From Bacteroidales bacterium (GTDB lineage Bacteria > Bacteroidota > Bacteroidia > Bacteroidales > JAADGE01): a DNA stretch of 39,687 nt. Shown one piece after another: positions 23,094 to 31,680 of the stretch (the first letter of the stretch is position 1; the number at the start of each line of letters is the position of its first letter). The position numbers were made by a program, and so were the translations under genes. The stretch covers positions 1 through 39,687 of the forward strand of contig JAIORQ010000008.1 in the NCBI GenBank assembly GCA_021108035.1. Reading direction: 5' to 3'. The notes below the pieces were generated by a model, which was given only the letters and a program-made list of their open reading frames with translations, had not been told where the DNA came from and did no database searches.

Positions 23094-23415
23094 TTTATTT
23101 ATTTTTCAACAATATTTGTACTGTTAATACTTGCTAAAATTTATTCACCGGCACTTTAATGGTTTTGTTAATATATTTCTAAAAAATAGTCTGCATTTGC
23201 AGTGAATATAACTGAACCTAATTTATGGCGAAAGATTTATTGAAAAAACAAGAAAAAAAATAGCCTAACCGAAACGAAAAGCCACTCAATCATCAGAATT
23301 ACAGTATGATACAGAGGATTTGTTTTTATGGAATAACAATATTGTTAACATAACAGTTATTTTATAATTTACAGAATCTTTTTTGATTTTTGATTATAAT
23401 TTAATTCGGATAAAT
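23094..23415 (+). other. Intergenic region before the second TPR-AraC gene
   Basis: No gene, consensus promoter or palindrome was seen apart from AT-rich runs. A TTG-started extension of the downstream frame (from 23383) is treated as leader, because an ATG at 23416 gives a normal signal peptide. Confidence 0.35.
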
Positions 23416-25056
23416 ATGGCAACAATTAATAGAAATCAATTTTTATTAATATTAATATTCTTTTTTTTAAATAATTCAGAGGTTCTGTGTATTGAAAAAA
23501 AAACAGACAGCCTTAACAGACTTCTTAAAACTACTAAAGGCATAGAAAAAATTGATATTTTGAATGAATTATCAACAGTTTATGATACAATATCATATAT
23601 TAAGTCTTTAGATTATGCAAACCAAGCCCTTAAATTAACAAGAAAATATAAAAAAGAAGAAGACATTGCCGGTTCTTTAGACAAGATTGGAAGAATACAA
23701 TATTTCATGAGCAATTATGATAAATCAATTGATTATTTTCTTGAATCACTTAAAATACGAGAAAAAATCGGCAATAAAAAAAATATTGCACAATCTTATA
23801 ATAATCTTGGAGTAATTTACTTGTATTTGGCCATCTATAATAAAGCGTTGGAATATTTTCAAAAAGCATGGGATATAAGCGAAGGGGTTGGAGATGTGGT
23901 GTTTATTATGAAATTGTCTAACAATCTTGGAATTGTTTATATGAACTTAGCAAACTACGATAAAGCATTAGAATATTTTCAAAAAACCTTAAATAACTGC
24001 ATAGAAACTAATAATAAACAATTATGGGGCCCTTGTTTAAGCAATATCGGAATAGTTTACTGGTATTTAGAAGATTATAAAAAAGCACTGGAATATTACT
24101 TAGATGCAATTAAGATTTGTGAAGAAACAGGAGATAAATGGAGTGTTTCTAATTCTTCAAGAAATATTGGGGAGGTTTATATAAAACTTCAAGATTATAA
24201 TAATTCATTGTTATATCTTAATGAAGGATTAAAAATAGCTAAAGAAATTAATTCAAAACACTTAATTAAAGATTGCTGTGTTACTTTTTCCGAATTATAT
24301 TATGCAAAAGGCAGTTACAAAAAAGCCTATGAATATCAGCAACTGTATTCAGAAATCAAGGATAGTATTTTTTCAGAAGAAACAGGAAAAAATATTGCAG
24401 AAATGGAAGTAAAATTTGAAACTGAAAAAAAAGAAAAAGAAATTTTACAACAAAAAAAAGTACGAAATATATATTTCATTGCATTTATTATTTTTGTATC
24501 TGCAATAATTACAATTTTTTTAGAATACCGTAAAAAAAACAGTGCGTATAAATTTCTTGTTAAAAAGAACATTAATTTATTAAATAAAGAAAAAGAACTG
24601 AAAAATGTTAAAGAAAAGTTGCAAACCGGTAATACAAATTCTCAAAATATTGTACCCGATGATAAAAAAGAAAAAATACTTGAAAATTTAGAAACTTTAT
24701 TAGATTGTGAAAAAATCTATATTAAACCGGATTTAACGCTTAACAAACTCGCAAAACACTTATCTACCAACCGAGTATATTTATCACAAATAATTAATGA
24801 TGAATTCGGGGGAAATTTCAGCGATTTTATAAACGAATACAGAGTAAAAGAAGCAATGCTTATTTTGTCTGATCCAAAAAAAATCATGAAATTTTCTATT
24901 AAGGCAATAGCACAAGAAGCCGGCTTTAATTCCAAATCAAGTTTTAACTTTAATTTTAAAAAATACGCCGGTATTACTCCCTCAAATTTTATTGAAAATA
25001 TTAACGGTTCTTTAAATTCAAAAGTTTCCTGCCGGACGGCAGAGATGAAAGTTTAA
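23416..25056 (+). CDS. TPR-transmembrane-AraC regulator, second paralog
   Basis: 546 residues from the ATG at 23416. Same plan as the preceding gene: signal segment (FLLILIFFFLNNSEVLC), periplasmic TPRs (about 60-310, more divergent between units than in the first paralog), a membrane helix (about 355-375, NIYFIAFIIFVSAIITIFL), a coiled coil and an AraC domain (about 440-535: LAKHLSTNRVYLSQIINDEFGG, EAGFNSKSSFNFNFKKYAGITPSNFIE). The last residues KVSCRTAEMKV are read from a GC-rich palindromic repeat, so the C-terminus has been altered. It is the gene immediately before the secreted protease array, so it is a candidate regulator of it; there is no direct evidence. Confidence 0.85.
   Translation: MATINRNQFLLILIFFFLNNSEVLCIEKKTDSLNRLLKTTKGIEKIDILNELSTVYDTISYIKSLDYANQALKLTRKYKKEEDIAGSLDKIGRIQYFMSNYDKSIDYFLESLKIREKIGNKKNIAQSYNNLGVIYLYLAIYNKALEYFQKAWDISEGVGDVVFIMKLSNNLGIVYMNLANYDKALEYFQKTLNNCIETNNKQLWGPCLSNIGIVYWYLEDYKKALEYYLDAIKICEETGDKWSVSNSSRNIGEVYIKLQDYNNSLLYLNEGLKIAKEINSKHLIKDCCVTFSELYYAKGSYKKAYEYQQLYSEIKDSIFSEETGKNIAEMEVKFETEKKEKEILQQKKVRNIYFIAFIIFVSAIITIFLEYRKKNSAYKFLVKKNINLLNKEKELKNVKEKLQTGNTNSQNIVPDDKKEKILENLETLLDCEKIYIKPDLTLNKLAKHLSTNRVYLSQIINDEFGGNFSDFINEYRVKEAMLILSDPKKIMKFSIKAIAQEAGFNSKSSFNFNFKKYAGITPSNFIENINGSLNSKVSCRTAEMKV
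25029..25042. repeat. GC-rich palindrome, copy 3, at the 3' end of the TPR-AraC gene
   Basis: CTGCCG-GA-CGGCAG, 6-bp arms. Encodes part of the C-terminal SCRTAE residues of the regulator. Confidence 0.5.
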
Positions 25057-25087
25057 TGTAATTATTACACATTTTCATAGAATTCTA

Positions 25088-25404
25088 TATCAAATTTGAA
25101 CTAAAATTTTCAAAAATTCGCCCTTATTAACCTTTCAAAATACAAAAATATCATCAAAAAAAGGGCTTTTTTCGGTCTTTAAAATATTTTGAAAAAATAA
25201 GGCACATATTATTAATTATCAACTGCTTATACCCCATATTTATATGTCCTGATTAATTAATCCGGACACATTTTATTTGCTTTTATTTAAATTTTATATA
25301 ATTTTTGTTTTGTTGTTTTTATTAACCTATAGGAAAATACGTATTTAATATTAACAACAATAATTTTATTGTATTTATTAATTAAAAAATTGGAGGAAAA
25401 TAAA
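25088..25404 (+). repeat. Conserved leader, copy A (C10 protease A)
   Basis: First of seven related leaders of about 300 bp. Conserved blocks in order: ATCAAATTTGAA and TTTTCAAAAA; an AAAAAAGGGCTTTTTT hairpin near 25158; a CTTATACCCC block near 25226; the 24-bp palindrome (25245-25268, here TGTCCT for TGTCCG in the left half); ACATTTTATTTGC. The last ~100 bp are specific to the C10 genes and end in GGAGGAAAATAAA before the ATG, a clear Shine-Dalgarno-like site. No TAnnTTTG box is found at standard spacing. Confidence 0.8.
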
Positions 25405-27294
25405 ATGGTACACAAAAAAAGTGTTTTAACAACAGTATTATTTTTTCTGTTTGTTTCAATGATGTTTGCAGCACCAATTTCAAAAAAAACTGCAGAACAG
25501 GCGGCATTAAATTGGATGAGTTATTATTCAGGAAAAAGTGTAGATAACATCACAATTAAAAATGTGACTTCTACAGAATATAAAGGCAGTAATGTTCTTT
25601 ATACTTTCACTTTCAAAGAAGGAGGTTTTGTTATAGTTGCCGGTGATGATCAAGCATATCCAATTCTTGCTTACTCTACAAAATCTTTTATAGGTGAAGA
25701 ACCTAATCCCGGGGCAAAATATTGGCTTGATTTATACAGTAAACAAATACATCTAATTAAAACGAAAAAATTAACTAATCAAGAAGCACAAACCGAATGG
25801 AGAAACATTCTAAATAAAGATTTTTCCCAATATAACAACAATAAGGATTCAACTTATCCGGAACAACTTTTACGAACAAAATGGAATCAAAATAGTCCTT
25901 GGAACAATGATTGCCCTGTAGATAGTGATGGGCCAGGCGAGCATGTTTATGCCGGTTGTACAGCTACTGCTATGGCTCAAATAATGAAATACTGGCATTC
26001 TACAATCACCGGAGAAGGTTTTCATAGTTATTCTTGCCCTCCATATGGTACGTTATCAGCAAATTTCGGGAATACAACTTATGATTGGAATTCTATGGAT
26101 AATACTACTTGCGGAGATGAAATTCAAGAACTTCTAAAACATTGTGGTGTTTCGGTTGATATGGAATATGGACCAGATAGGTCTTCAGCGCCGATATCAG
26201 ATGCTTGTTCTTCTTTTAAAGATTATTTCAGGTTTAAAGATCATGCTACTTATAAAACTAGAATTAGTATGGATTATTGGGAATGGGTAGATAAAATTAA
26301 AGAAAATTTAAAAGATGGAATTCCTTTACTCTATAAGGGCGGTGATGCAGAAAGTTCTCATGCTTTTGTTCTAGATGGATATGAAAGTAGCACCAATAAA
26401 TATCACTTTAATTTTGGATGGAGTGGATCAGGTGATGGTTATTACACTTTGTGGGATGATTTAACACCGAATGGTCATAATTATAATTCAGGACAAGCTG
26501 CAATTTTTGATTTAGAACCTGACGAAATTAAGTTTACCTTCAATCTATCAAAAGGATGGAATTTTATATCTATGCCTGTAATGCCGGAAAATACAAATCC
26601 TGTTGATATTTTTAATATGACTAATCTTGAGGCATTTGAACATTATTCAAATGGCAGTTGGAATCCTTCACCACCATGGGGAATTCCGGTAGAACCTTAT
26701 AAGGGTTATCTCTTAAGTAAAGTTGAATCATGCGATATAGTTGTTACCGGTGCCCCCGTAGCACACATCAGTGAGAGTGAGCTTATTGCAAGTTGCATCG
26801 AAGGTTGGAATATGGTAGGCCCCGGCTATCACACAACAACAATAAACGGGCAATATTATATATACAGATATGAAAACGGTTTTAAAATAGTTTCAATACC
26901 GGCAGTTTTAGAACCGGGTGTAGGTTACTATCTTTTAAAACCGGGAAAGGGAATAAGTAAAACACCACCGTCTGTACCTTCTGATTTATTTTTAAGTAAT
27001 GAAGAAAAACTTTTTTCATCTGCAGATCATTTGAGTAGTTATCCAAATCCTTTTACTAATGAGGTAACTGTCAACTATGCTGTTACTTCAGCAGGTAATG
27101 TTAATCTGAAAATCTATAATATTACAGGTCAATTAGTTAAAACTTTGGTAAATGAATCTAAATCTAACGGAACTTATAACGTAAAATGGGATGCAAACGA
27201 CAGCAACGGCAATAAAATGCCAAACGGTACATATTTCATCCGTATGCAAACCGGAGATAATATACAAACAAATAAAGTTGTATTAATGCGATGA
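25405..27294 (+). CDS. C10 (streptopain-like) cysteine protease A with type IX sorting tail
   Basis: 629 residues from the ATG at 25405 (GGAGG site 8 bp upstream); a TTG 36 bp upstream is rejected. Signal peptide MVHKKSVLTTVLFFLFVSMMFA, then a Spi-like propeptide (about 22-110, EGGFVIVAGDDQAYPILAY). In the C10 catalytic domain (about 140-380) the nucleophile is Cys185 in YAGCTATAMAQIM and the catalytic His is His319 in SSHAFVLDGY, followed by FNFGWSGSGDGYY. Unlike its two neighbours it has an extra beta-rich region (about 385-535) with two GWN units (KGWNFISMPVMP, EGWNMVGPGY). The tail (about 550-629: YPNPFTNEVTVNY to NKMPNGTYFIRMQ) is a type A Por sorting domain, so it is exported by T9SS and probably anchored to the surface or released. 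Confidence 0.9.
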   Translation: MVHKKSVLTTVLFFLFVSMMFAAPISKKTAEQAALNWMSYYSGKSVDNITIKNVTSTEYKGSNVLYTFTFKEGGFVIVAGDDQAYPILAYSTKSFIGEEPNPGAKYWLDLYSKQIHLIKTKKLTNQEAQTEWRNILNKDFSQYNNNKDSTYPEQLLRTKWNQNSPWNNDCPVDSDGPGEHVYAGCTATAMAQIMKYWHSTITGEGFHSYSCPPYGTLSANFGNTTYDWNSMDNTTCGDEIQELLKHCGVSVDMEYGPDRSSAPISDACSSFKDYFRFKDHATYKTRISMDYWEWVDKIKENLKDGIPLLYKGGDAESSHAFVLDGYESSTNKYHFNFGWSGSGDGYYTLWDDLTPNGHNYNSGQAAIFDLEPDEIKFTFNLSKGWNFISMPVMPENTNPVDIFNMTNLEAFEHYSNGSWNPSPPWGIPVEPYKGYLLSKVESCDIVVTGAPVAHISESELIASCIEGWNMVGPGYHTTTINGQYYIYRYENGFKIVSIPAVLEPGVGYYLLKPGKGISKTPPSVPSDLFLSNEEKLFSSADHLSSYPNPFTNEVTVNYAVTSAGNVNLKIYNITGQLVKTLVNESKSNGTYNVKWDANDSNGNKMPNGTYFIRMQTGDNIQTNKVVLMR

Positions 27295-27323
27295 TTGTAG
27301 TATTAGTTATCAATTAAAAGGAA

Positions 27324-27373
27324 AAATGCCGTATCTTTTTTGATACGGCATTTTTTTGATACGGCATTTTTTT
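27324..27373 (+). terminator. Terminator after protease A, with a duplicated 3' arm
   Basis: AAATGCCGTATC (27324-27335), six T, GATACGGCATTT (27342-27353), then a second GATACGGCAT plus T-run (from 27358). The right arm is tandemly repeated, so two alternative stems are possible. Confidence 0.8.
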
Positions 27374-27482
27374 GTTTTTCCGGTTGAGACACCTCCGGAA
27401 CTTATTTTTTTTTTTATTATTTCAAAATTATTTTTCTGCAACAGATAAAATTATGATATGTCCGGATTTTTGTGTTTGTATT

Positions 27483-27778
27483 TTCAAAAACATACCAAAA
27501 TTACCCCCTAAAAATACAAAAATATCAATTAAAAAAGCACTTTTTTCAGCTTTTAAAATATTTTAAATAAATAACGCCCACATTATTATATATCAGTGGC
27601 TTATACCCCTAATTTATATGTCCGGATTAATTAATCCGGACACATTTTATTTGCTTTTATTTAAATTTTATATAATTTTTGTTTTGTTGTTTTTATTAAC
27701 CTATAGGAAAATACGTATTTAATATTAACAACAATAATTTTATTGTATTTATTAATTAAAAAATTGGAGGAAAATAAA
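27483..27778 (+). repeat. Conserved leader, copy B (C10 protease B)
   Basis: Palindrome at 27619-27642 is perfect over 24 bp (half-site TGTCCGGATTAA). From just after the palindrome's left half to about codon 40 of the gene (27625-27903) the sequence matches copy A almost base for base over ~280 bp. The upstream part is more diverged. Confidence 0.8.
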
Positions 27779-29221
27779 ATGGTACACAAAAAAAGTGTTT
27801 TAACAACAGTATTATTTTTTCTGTTTGTTTCAATGATGTTTGCAGCACCAATTTCAAAAAAAACTGCAGAACAGGCGGCATTAAATTGGATGAGTTATTA
27901 TTCCGGAAAAAGTGTAGATAATATCACTGTTAAAAATGTGGTAACTACAGAATATGAAGACAGTAATGTTCTTTATACTTTTACTTTCAAAGAAGGCGGT
28001 TTTGTAATAGTTGCCGGTGATGATCAAGCATATCCTATACTCGGTTATGATACAGAATCTAAAGCCGATACAAAAGATATGCCTGTTCAAATGAATGATT
28101 GGATTGATCAATACAGTAAAGAAATCAATCAAATCCGGATTGAAAAATTAACGGACAAAGATGCAGAACAAGAATGGAAAAATATTTTGAATAATAATTT
28201 TTCTGCTTATGAAAAAGATAAATATCAATACGGGCCGCTTATCTCAGCTATGTGGCATCAAAAAAAGCAAAGTTCTTCAAAATTCTGGAATAAATTATGT
28301 CCTTATGATTCTGACGGACCGGGTGATCGTGCTTATGCCGGCTGCGTTGCAGTAGCAATGGCACAGGTAATGAAAATGTGGAATCATCCTTCTCAAGGTT
28401 ATGGCTCACATGGTTATACACATAGTGATTATGGTTATCTTTATGCATATTTTAATTGGACTTATTATAATTTTTCAACTATGTCAAATACATCAGCAAA
28501 TTACGATGTACAAAGACTTTTATACCATTGTGGCATTTCTGTAGATATGGGTTACGGACCGGATTGTTCCGGAGCATATATGTCTAAAGTAGATGATGCT
28601 TTTGAAGATTATTTCAGATACAGTACTTCAGCAAAATACAAAAAAAAGAGCAGTTACTCGGATGACTATTGGAAATCAATGATCAGAAGTGATGTATCTT
28701 ATGGGAAGCCATTAGTTTACAGTGGAGGAGATCATGCTTTTAATCTTGACGGAGCAAAAACTAATGATTATTTTCATTTCAATTTTGGATGGAACGGATG
28801 GTGGAACGGTTGGTTTAAGTTAAGCAGTATCAAACCTGCTTATGGTTGGTATAATTTCACTTCCGGGCAGGACGGTATTTTTGAAATTAAACCTGATTCC
28901 AAAGGTGAAGAAAAATCTGAAATCGCTGAAAATGAAATTCTTCAAGATATGGATTTAGTTCAAATCTATCCAAATCCTTTCTGCACAGAAACTACAATAA
29001 GCTATACTTTACCCAGAGCAGGTAATGTAAACTTGGAAATTTACAGTATTACGGGACAACTTGTATATACACTTGTAAACGGTCAAAAATCTGCCAGACA
29101 ACACACTATACAATGGGATGCAAACGATACCAACGGCAATAAAATGCCAAACGGTACATATTTCATACGTATGCAAACCGAAGATAATACACAAACAACC
29201 AAGCTTGTATTAATGCGATAA
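27779..29221 (+). CDS. C10 cysteine protease B with type IX sorting tail
   Basis: 480 residues from the ATG at 27779. Signal peptide and the start of the propeptide are identical to protease A. Catalytic residues are Cys189 (YAGCVAVAMAQVM) and His319 (GDHAFNLDGAKTNDYFHFNFGW). There is no GWN region: the catalytic domain runs into a short Glu/Lys linker (KGEEKSEIAENEI) and the type A sorting tail (about 400-480: YPNPFCTETTISYTLPRAGNVNLEIY to PNGTYFIRMQTED). The middle differs from A and C while both ends are shared. The last ~120 bp of the gene and the 3' flank are identical to those of the metalloprotease D. Confidence 0.9.
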   Translation: MVHKKSVLTTVLFFLFVSMMFAAPISKKTAEQAALNWMSYYSGKSVDNITVKNVVTTEYEDSNVLYTFTFKEGGFVIVAGDDQAYPILGYDTESKADTKDMPVQMNDWIDQYSKEINQIRIEKLTDKDAEQEWKNILNNNFSAYEKDKYQYGPLISAMWHQKKQSSSKFWNKLCPYDSDGPGDRAYAGCVAVAMAQVMKMWNHPSQGYGSHGYTHSDYGYLYAYFNWTYYNFSTMSNTSANYDVQRLLYHCGISVDMGYGPDCSGAYMSKVDDAFEDYFRYSTSAKYKKKSSYSDDYWKSMIRSDVSYGKPLVYSGGDHAFNLDGAKTNDYFHFNFGWNGWWNGWFKLSSIKPAYGWYNFTSGQDGIFEIKPDSKGEEKSEIAENEILQDMDLVQIYPNPFCTETTISYTLPRAGNVNLEIYSITGQLVYTLVNGQKSARQHTIQWDANDTNGNKMPNGTYFIRMQTEDNTQTTKLVLMR

Positions 29222-29388
29222 TTGTAGTATTAGTTATTAAAACAGAAAATGCCGTATTTAAAAGATACGGCATTTTTTCTGTTTTTCCTGTTGAGAAACC
29301 ACAATAACATATTTCTTGCAGCCTTCAATTTTTATAAAATAAAATTATAGACAGAGATACAAAGAAATTGTAACGATATAATTATTTT
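29099..29388 (+). repeat. Identical 3' cassette, copy in protease B
   Basis: About 290 bp identical by eye to 34282-34571: the last 41 codons of the sorting tail, the terminator and the AT-rich 3' flank. The two upstream gene bodies are unrelated. Confidence 0.8.
29241..29283 (+). terminator. Terminator after protease B
   Basis: AACAGAAAATGCCGTAT (29241-29257), 7-nt loop, ATACGGCATTTTTTCTGTTTTT: a stem of 10-17 bp with internal T:T mismatches and a T-run. Confidence 0.85.
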
Positions 29389-29426
29389 TTTCTGATGTAA
29401 TATTACACATTTTCTAAAAAATTTAC

Positions 29427-29743
29427 ATCAAATTTTGAACTTAATTTTTCAAAAACACACCGAAATTACCCCTTCAAAATTCAAAAATATCATTTAAAAA
29501 GGTACTTTTTTCAGCTTTTAAAATATTTTAAAAAAATAACGCACACATTGTTATATATCAGTGGCTTATACCCCTAATTTATATGTCCTGATTAATTAAT
29601 CCGGACACATTTCATTTGCTTTTATTAATATCTTATATAATATTTGTTTTGTTGTTTTTATTAACCTATAGGAAAATACGTATTTAATATTAACAACAAT
29701 AATTTTATTGTATTTATTAATTAAAAAATTGGAGGAAAATAAA
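29427..29743 (+). repeat. Conserved leader, copy C (C10 protease C)
   Basis: Palindrome at 29584-29607 (left half TGTCCT). The stretch after it has TATTAATATCTTATATAATATTTG, where A and B have a different AT-rich run, and becomes identical again from GTTTTGTTGTTTTTATTAACC through the GGAGG site. Confidence 0.8.
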
Positions 29744-31198
29744 ATGGTACACAAAAAAAGTGTTTTAACAACAGTATTATTTTTTCTGTTTGTTTCAATG
29801 ATGTTTGCAGCACCAATTTCAAAAAAAACTGCAGAACAGGCGGCATTAAATTGGATGAGTTATTATTCCGGAAAAAGTGTAGATAATATCACTGTTAAAA
29901 ATGTGGTAACTACAGAATATGAAGACAATAATGTTCTTTATATTTTCACTTTCAAAGAAGGTGGTTTTGTTATAGTTGCCGGTGATGATCAAGCATATCC
30001 TATACTCGGTTATGATACGGAATCTAAAGCCGATATGAAAGATATGCCTGTTCAAATGAATGATTGGATAGATCAATACAGTAAAGAAATTAATCAAATC
30101 CGGATTGAAAATTTTACTGACAAAAATGCAAATTCGGAATGGAAAAATATCTTGAATAATGATTTTTCTGCTTATGAAACCGATAAATGGCAATATGGCC
30201 CTTTTATTTCTGCTGAATGGAATCAAGGTTCTTCATGGAATGAACTATGCCCGTATGATTCTGACGGACCGGGTGATCACGCTTATGCAGGATGTGTTGC
30301 CGTAGCTATGGCACAGGTAATGAAAACATGGAATCATCCTTCTTACGGAAGCGGTTCACATGGTTATTATTGCGATTATGGCTGGCTGTCTGCCAATTTT
30401 TACTATAACTATTATTTTTCCGGTATGTCAAATTATTCTGCGAATTACTATTCAAGAAGACTTTTGCTTCACTGTGGTATTGCCGTAGATATGGACTACG
30501 GACCTGATGGTTCCGGAGCATCTATGTCTAGAGTTGATGATGCTTTTGAAGATTATTTCAGATACAGTACTTCAGCAAAATACAGGCAAAAAATATATCA
30601 CACTTCCGGCGGGTGGAATTCTTTGATTATGACAGAAATGTATAACAGCAGGCCTTTAGTTTACAGAGGAACTGATAGTTTTTGGAACGGTGGTCATGCT
30701 TTTAATCTTGACGGCGCTAAAACAAATGATTATTTCCATTTCAATTTTGGATGGAGCGGAAGCTGGGACGGTTGGTTTAAATTAAGCAGCATCAACCCCG
30801 GTGGTTCAAATTATACTAAATATCAGGCCGGTATTTTTGAAATTAGACCTAATTCCAAAGGTGAAGAAAAATCTGATAATGGTGAAGAAAAATCTGAAAT
30901 CGCAGAAAATGAAATTCTTCAAGATATAGATTTAATTCAGATCTATCCAAATCCTTTCAGCACAGAAACTACAATAAGCTATACTTTACCCAGAGCAGGT
31001 AATGTAAACTTGGAAATTTACAGTATTACGGGACAACTTGTATATACACTTGTAAACGGTAAAAAATCAGCCGGACAACACACTATACAATGGGATGCAA
31101 ACGACAGCAACGGCAATAAAATGCCAAACGGTACATATTTTATCCGTTTGCAAACCGAAGATAATACAAAAACAACCAAAGTTGTATTAATGCAATAA
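29744..31198 (+). CDS. C10 cysteine protease C with type IX sorting tail
   Basis: 484 residues from the ATG at 29744. The first ~120 residues (signal peptide, propeptide) are almost identical to protease B at DNA level. Catalytic residues are Cys184 (YAGCVAVAMAQVM) and His318 (GGHAFNLDGAKTNDYFHFNFGW). The surface-exposed segment between them is the most diverged part (SYGSGSHGYYCDYGWLSAN and the HTSGGWNSLI region). A duplicated KGEEKSDNGEEKSE linker precedes the type A sorting tail. Function: an exported broad-specificity cysteine protease such as interpain/PrtT-type enzymes. The paralogs probably differ in substrate. Confidence 0.9.
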   Translation: MVHKKSVLTTVLFFLFVSMMFAAPISKKTAEQAALNWMSYYSGKSVDNITVKNVVTTEYEDNNVLYIFTFKEGGFVIVAGDDQAYPILGYDTESKADMKDMPVQMNDWIDQYSKEINQIRIENFTDKNANSEWKNILNNDFSAYETDKWQYGPFISAEWNQGSSWNELCPYDSDGPGDHAYAGCVAVAMAQVMKTWNHPSYGSGSHGYYCDYGWLSANFYYNYYFSGMSNYSANYYSRRLLLHCGIAVDMDYGPDGSGASMSRVDDAFEDYFRYSTSAKYRQKIYHTSGGWNSLIMTEMYNSRPLVYRGTDSFWNGGHAFNLDGAKTNDYFHFNFGWSGSWDGWFKLSSINPGGSNYTKYQAGIFEIRPNSKGEEKSDNGEEKSEIAENEILQDIDLIQIYPNPFSTETTISYTLPRAGNVNLEIYSITGQLVYTLVNGKKSAGQHTIQWDANDSNGNKMPNGTYFIRLQTEDNTKTTKVVLMQ

Positions 31199-31224
31199 TT
31201 GTAGTATTCGTTATTAAAAGGAAG

Positions 31225-31256
31225 AATGCCGTATTTAAAAGATACGGCATTTTTTC
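31225..31256 (+). terminator. Terminator after protease C
   Basis: AATGCCGTAT (31225-31234), loop TTAAAAG, ATACGGCATT (31242-31251) and a T-run. Confidence 0.85.
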
Positions 31257-31400
31257 TGTTTTCCTGTTAAGAAACCACAATAACAAATTTCTTGCAACCT
31301 TCAATTATTATAAAATAAAATTATTGACAGAGATACAAAGAAATTGTAACGATATAATTAATTTTTCCTGAAGTAATATTATACATTTTTTTAAATTTTA

Positions 31401-31680
31401 CATCAAAATTTGAATTTAAATTTTCAAAAACACACCGAAATTACCCCTTCAAAATACAAAAATTTCATCAAAAAAAGGGCTTTTTTCGGTCTTTAAAATA
31501 TTTTAGATAAATTACGCACAGAGCATTGTATATCAGCGTCTTATACCCCATGTTTATATGTCCTGATTAATTAATCCGGACACATTTTATTTGCTTTTTG
31601 CAAAAAATCATAATTAATTTACCGAAACAATTAAAAGCGCGTTTTTATTTATTCACTAAAATTAATAGGAGAACAAAGTT
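31401..31680 (+). repeat. Conserved leader, copy D (metalloprotease)
   Basis: Palindrome at 31559-31582 (left half TGTCCT). After ATTTGC the leader switches to a second class shared with the lipoproteins: a TTTGC-TTTTT-GCAAA hairpin followed by TCATAATTAATTTAC. It ends in AATAGGAGAACAAAGTT before the ATG, a Shine-Dalgarno-like site. Confidence 0.8.

Noticed and set aside
23383-23415. TTG start of the second TPR-AraC regulator
   Set aside because: The ATG at 23416 gives a standard signal segment; the extra 11 residues have no counterpart.
25290-25320. TATAAT-like sequence in the C10 leaders as a -10 box
   Set aside because: Bacteroidota primary sigma does not use TATAAT; the AT-rich run produces it by chance and copy C differs here.
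25369-25404. TTG-started 12-residue N-terminal extension of the C10 proteases (MYLLIKKLEENK)
   Set aside because: The ATG that follows has a GGAGG site at ideal spacing and begins a normal signal peptide; the extension includes the ribosome binding site itself.
29846-30226. 126-codon minus-strand frame inside C10 protease C, and similar antisense frames elsewhere
   Set aside because: They lie wholly inside well-supported genes, show no family features and recur only because the parent genes are paralogs.
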